Positions 63,097 through 64,000 of a stretch of 64,000 nt of DNA are shown one piece after another. Each line of letters opens with the position of its first letter. Within the stretch, counting starts at the first letter, position 1. The position numbers and the translations under genes are program-made. The notes under the pieces are model-generated. The model ran no database searches. It was not told where the DNA came from and saw only the letters and a program-made list of their open reading frames with translations. Source of the DNA: Caldovatus aquaticus (GTDB taxonomy: Bacteria > Pseudomonadota > Alphaproteobacteria > Acetobacterales > Acetobacteraceae); NCBI RefSeq assembly GCF_019458025.1, contig NZ_JAHZUY010000012.1, positions 1 through 64,000 of the forward strand, written 5' to 3'.

Positions 63097-64000
63097 TCAC
63101 TCCTTCCCGGCCAGCGCCGCCCGCACCGCGGCGACCAGCTCCTGCGGCCGGTAGGGCTTGGCCAGGAAGCGCAGCCCCTCGGCCGGCAGGTCCTCGCCAA
63201 GCGCCGCCGCCGCATAGCCCGAAACCAGCACCACCGGCAGGCGCGGAAAGCGCGCCCGCAACCGCCGGGCGAGCTCGAGCCCGTCCATCCCCGGCATCGA
63301 GACGTCCGAGACGAGCGCCGCCGGCGGCCGCGGATCGGCCCCCTCCGCGTCCAGCGCGGCCAGCGCCGCCTCCGCCCCCTCGACCGGACGCACCGCGAAG
63401 CCCGCCGCGCGCAGGGCGAGCGCGGCGAGGCGCCGCACCGGCGCCTCGTCCTCCACCAGCAGCACCGGCCCGGCCGGCGCCGCGGCCGCCGGCGCGCCCG
63501 GTCCCGCCGCGGCCGGGCCGGCGCCGCCGCGCGCCGCCTCCGCTTCCGCCTCGTGCCGCGGCAGCCAGAGCCGGAACACCGTGCCCTCGCCCGGCCGGCT
63601 GCGCACCGTCACGTGGCCGCCGGACTGGCGCAGCACGCCCTGCACGGAGGCGAGCCCGAGCCCGGTGCCGCCCTGCCCGCGCCGCGTCGTGAAGAACGGC
63701 TCGAAGATGCGCGGCAGCACCTCCGGCGGGATGCCGTGGCCGGTGTCGGCCACCTCCAGCAGCACCCAGCGGCCGGGCGGGATCGGCTCGGCCGCGCCCG
63801 GCTCCCGCTGCGGCCGCAGCAGCGTGGCGTGCGCGGTCGAAAGGCGCAGCGTGCCGCCCTCCGGCATGGCGTCGCGGGCGTTGGCGGCGAGGTTCAGCAG
63901 CGCCTGGTCGAGCTGCACCGGGTCCACCCGCACCCACCGTCCCGGCTCCTCGAGCGCCAGCTCCACCCGCACCCGGTCGCCGACGAGACGCCGCACGAGG
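63097..64000 (-). CDS. cckA: CckA-like hybrid histidine kinase, C-terminal part (partial at right edge)
   Basis: About 301 residues are inside the window; the N-terminal sensor, PAS and dimerisation domains lie beyond it. The HATPase domain shows [19 protein letters not shown] (N box), [23 protein letters not shown] (G1/F box) and [19 protein letters not shown] (G2). A linker follows, then a receiver: [14 protein letters not shown], phospho-acceptor Asp in [19 protein letters not shown] and FLAKPYRP. This order and the place next to recA match CckA, the kinase that phosphorylates CtrA through ChpT in alphaproteobacteria. The call depends on domain order because the N-terminus is missing. Confidence 0.85.
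   Translation of the reverse strand, partial: LVRRLVGDRVRVELALEEPGRWVRVDPVQLDQALLNLAANARDAMPEGGTLRLSTAHATLLRPQREPGAAEPIPPGRWVLLEVADTGHGIPPEVLPRIFEPFFTTRRGQGGTGLGLASVQGVLRQSGGHVTVRSRPGEGTVFRLWLPRHEAEAEAARGGAGPAAAGPGAPAAAAPAGPVLLVEDEAPVRRLAALALRAAGFAVRPVEGAEAALAALDAEGADPRPPAALVSDVSMPGMDGLELARRLRARFPRLPVVLVSGYAAAALGEDLPAEGLRFLAKPYRPQELVAAVRAALAGKE

Overview
The window is about 64 kb of very GC-rich DNA (by eye well above 70 percent, third codon positions almost all G or C) with densely packed, often overlapping genes. A cckA-like kinase next to recA next to alaS, a hemC-hemD-(mitofilin-like)-hemY operon divergent from tsaD, NADP-type isocitrate dehydrogenase, many orphan tripartite-tricarboxylate (TctC/Bug) binding proteins, TRAP and Liv-type uptake systems and molybdenum hydroxylases all point to an alphaproteobacterium. 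The best fit is Acetobacteraceae/Roseomonadaceae-like (Roseomonas or a relative). This placement is inference from gene content, not from a marker search.

Layout. 1-6.2 kb: tail of an unidentified plus-strand reading frame, tsaD, and the haem operon hemC, hemD, a coiled-coil inner-membrane protein and hemY. 6.5-12 kb: a GT87-type membrane glycosyltransferase with an AT-richer start, a YdcF-like protein, a DUF2244 protein, endonuclease III, a SYLF-domain lipoprotein-like protein and a histidine phosphatase. 12.2-15 kb: two translationally coupled proteins resembling catalytically decayed EAL domains. 15-23 kb: hydantoinase/oxoprolinase HyuA-HyuB and an RraA-like aldolase, divergent from a complete TRAP transporter (P, Q, M). 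23-31.8 kb: a three-subunit molybdenum hydroxylase (M, S, L), a PaaI-like thioesterase, a HupE/UreJ protein, then an M20 amidohydrolase, SDR, 3-hydroxyacyl-CoA dehydrogenase and MaoC protein.

32-37 kb: a compact queuosine operon, queA-tgt-queF-queG-queC-yhhQ, with almost every junction overlapping. 37-44 kb: a five-gene minus-strand operon (TctC, IorA-like, IorB-like, dihydroxyphthalate-decarboxylase-like protein, TctC) divergent from an enolase-superfamily (mandelate racemase/muconate lactonizing) enzyme; together these look like uptake and first oxidation steps for an aromatic or N-heterocyclic acid. 44-54 kb: a VWA-type secreted protein, gamma-glutamyltransferase, two enoyl-CoA hydratases, an alpha/beta hydrolase and a complete Liv-type ABC transporter. 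54-64 kb: a Tat-exported metallo-beta-lactamase-fold hydrolase, icd, a DUF599 protein, a small secreted protein, alaS, a YciF-like ferritin-fold protein, recA with a recognisable promoter and likely SOS box, and the 3' part of a CckA-like hybrid histidine kinase.

The most unusual structure not explained by genes is a family of about 100-bp dispersed repeats with internal inverted repeats, found at four gene ends (five units), three of them between convergent genes. Other notable items are the coupled degenerate EAL-like pair and the two-subunit molybdenum hydroxylase operon that carries a dihydroxyphthalate-decarboxylase-like gene. No rRNA, tRNA, CRISPR array, transposase or integrase was seen.
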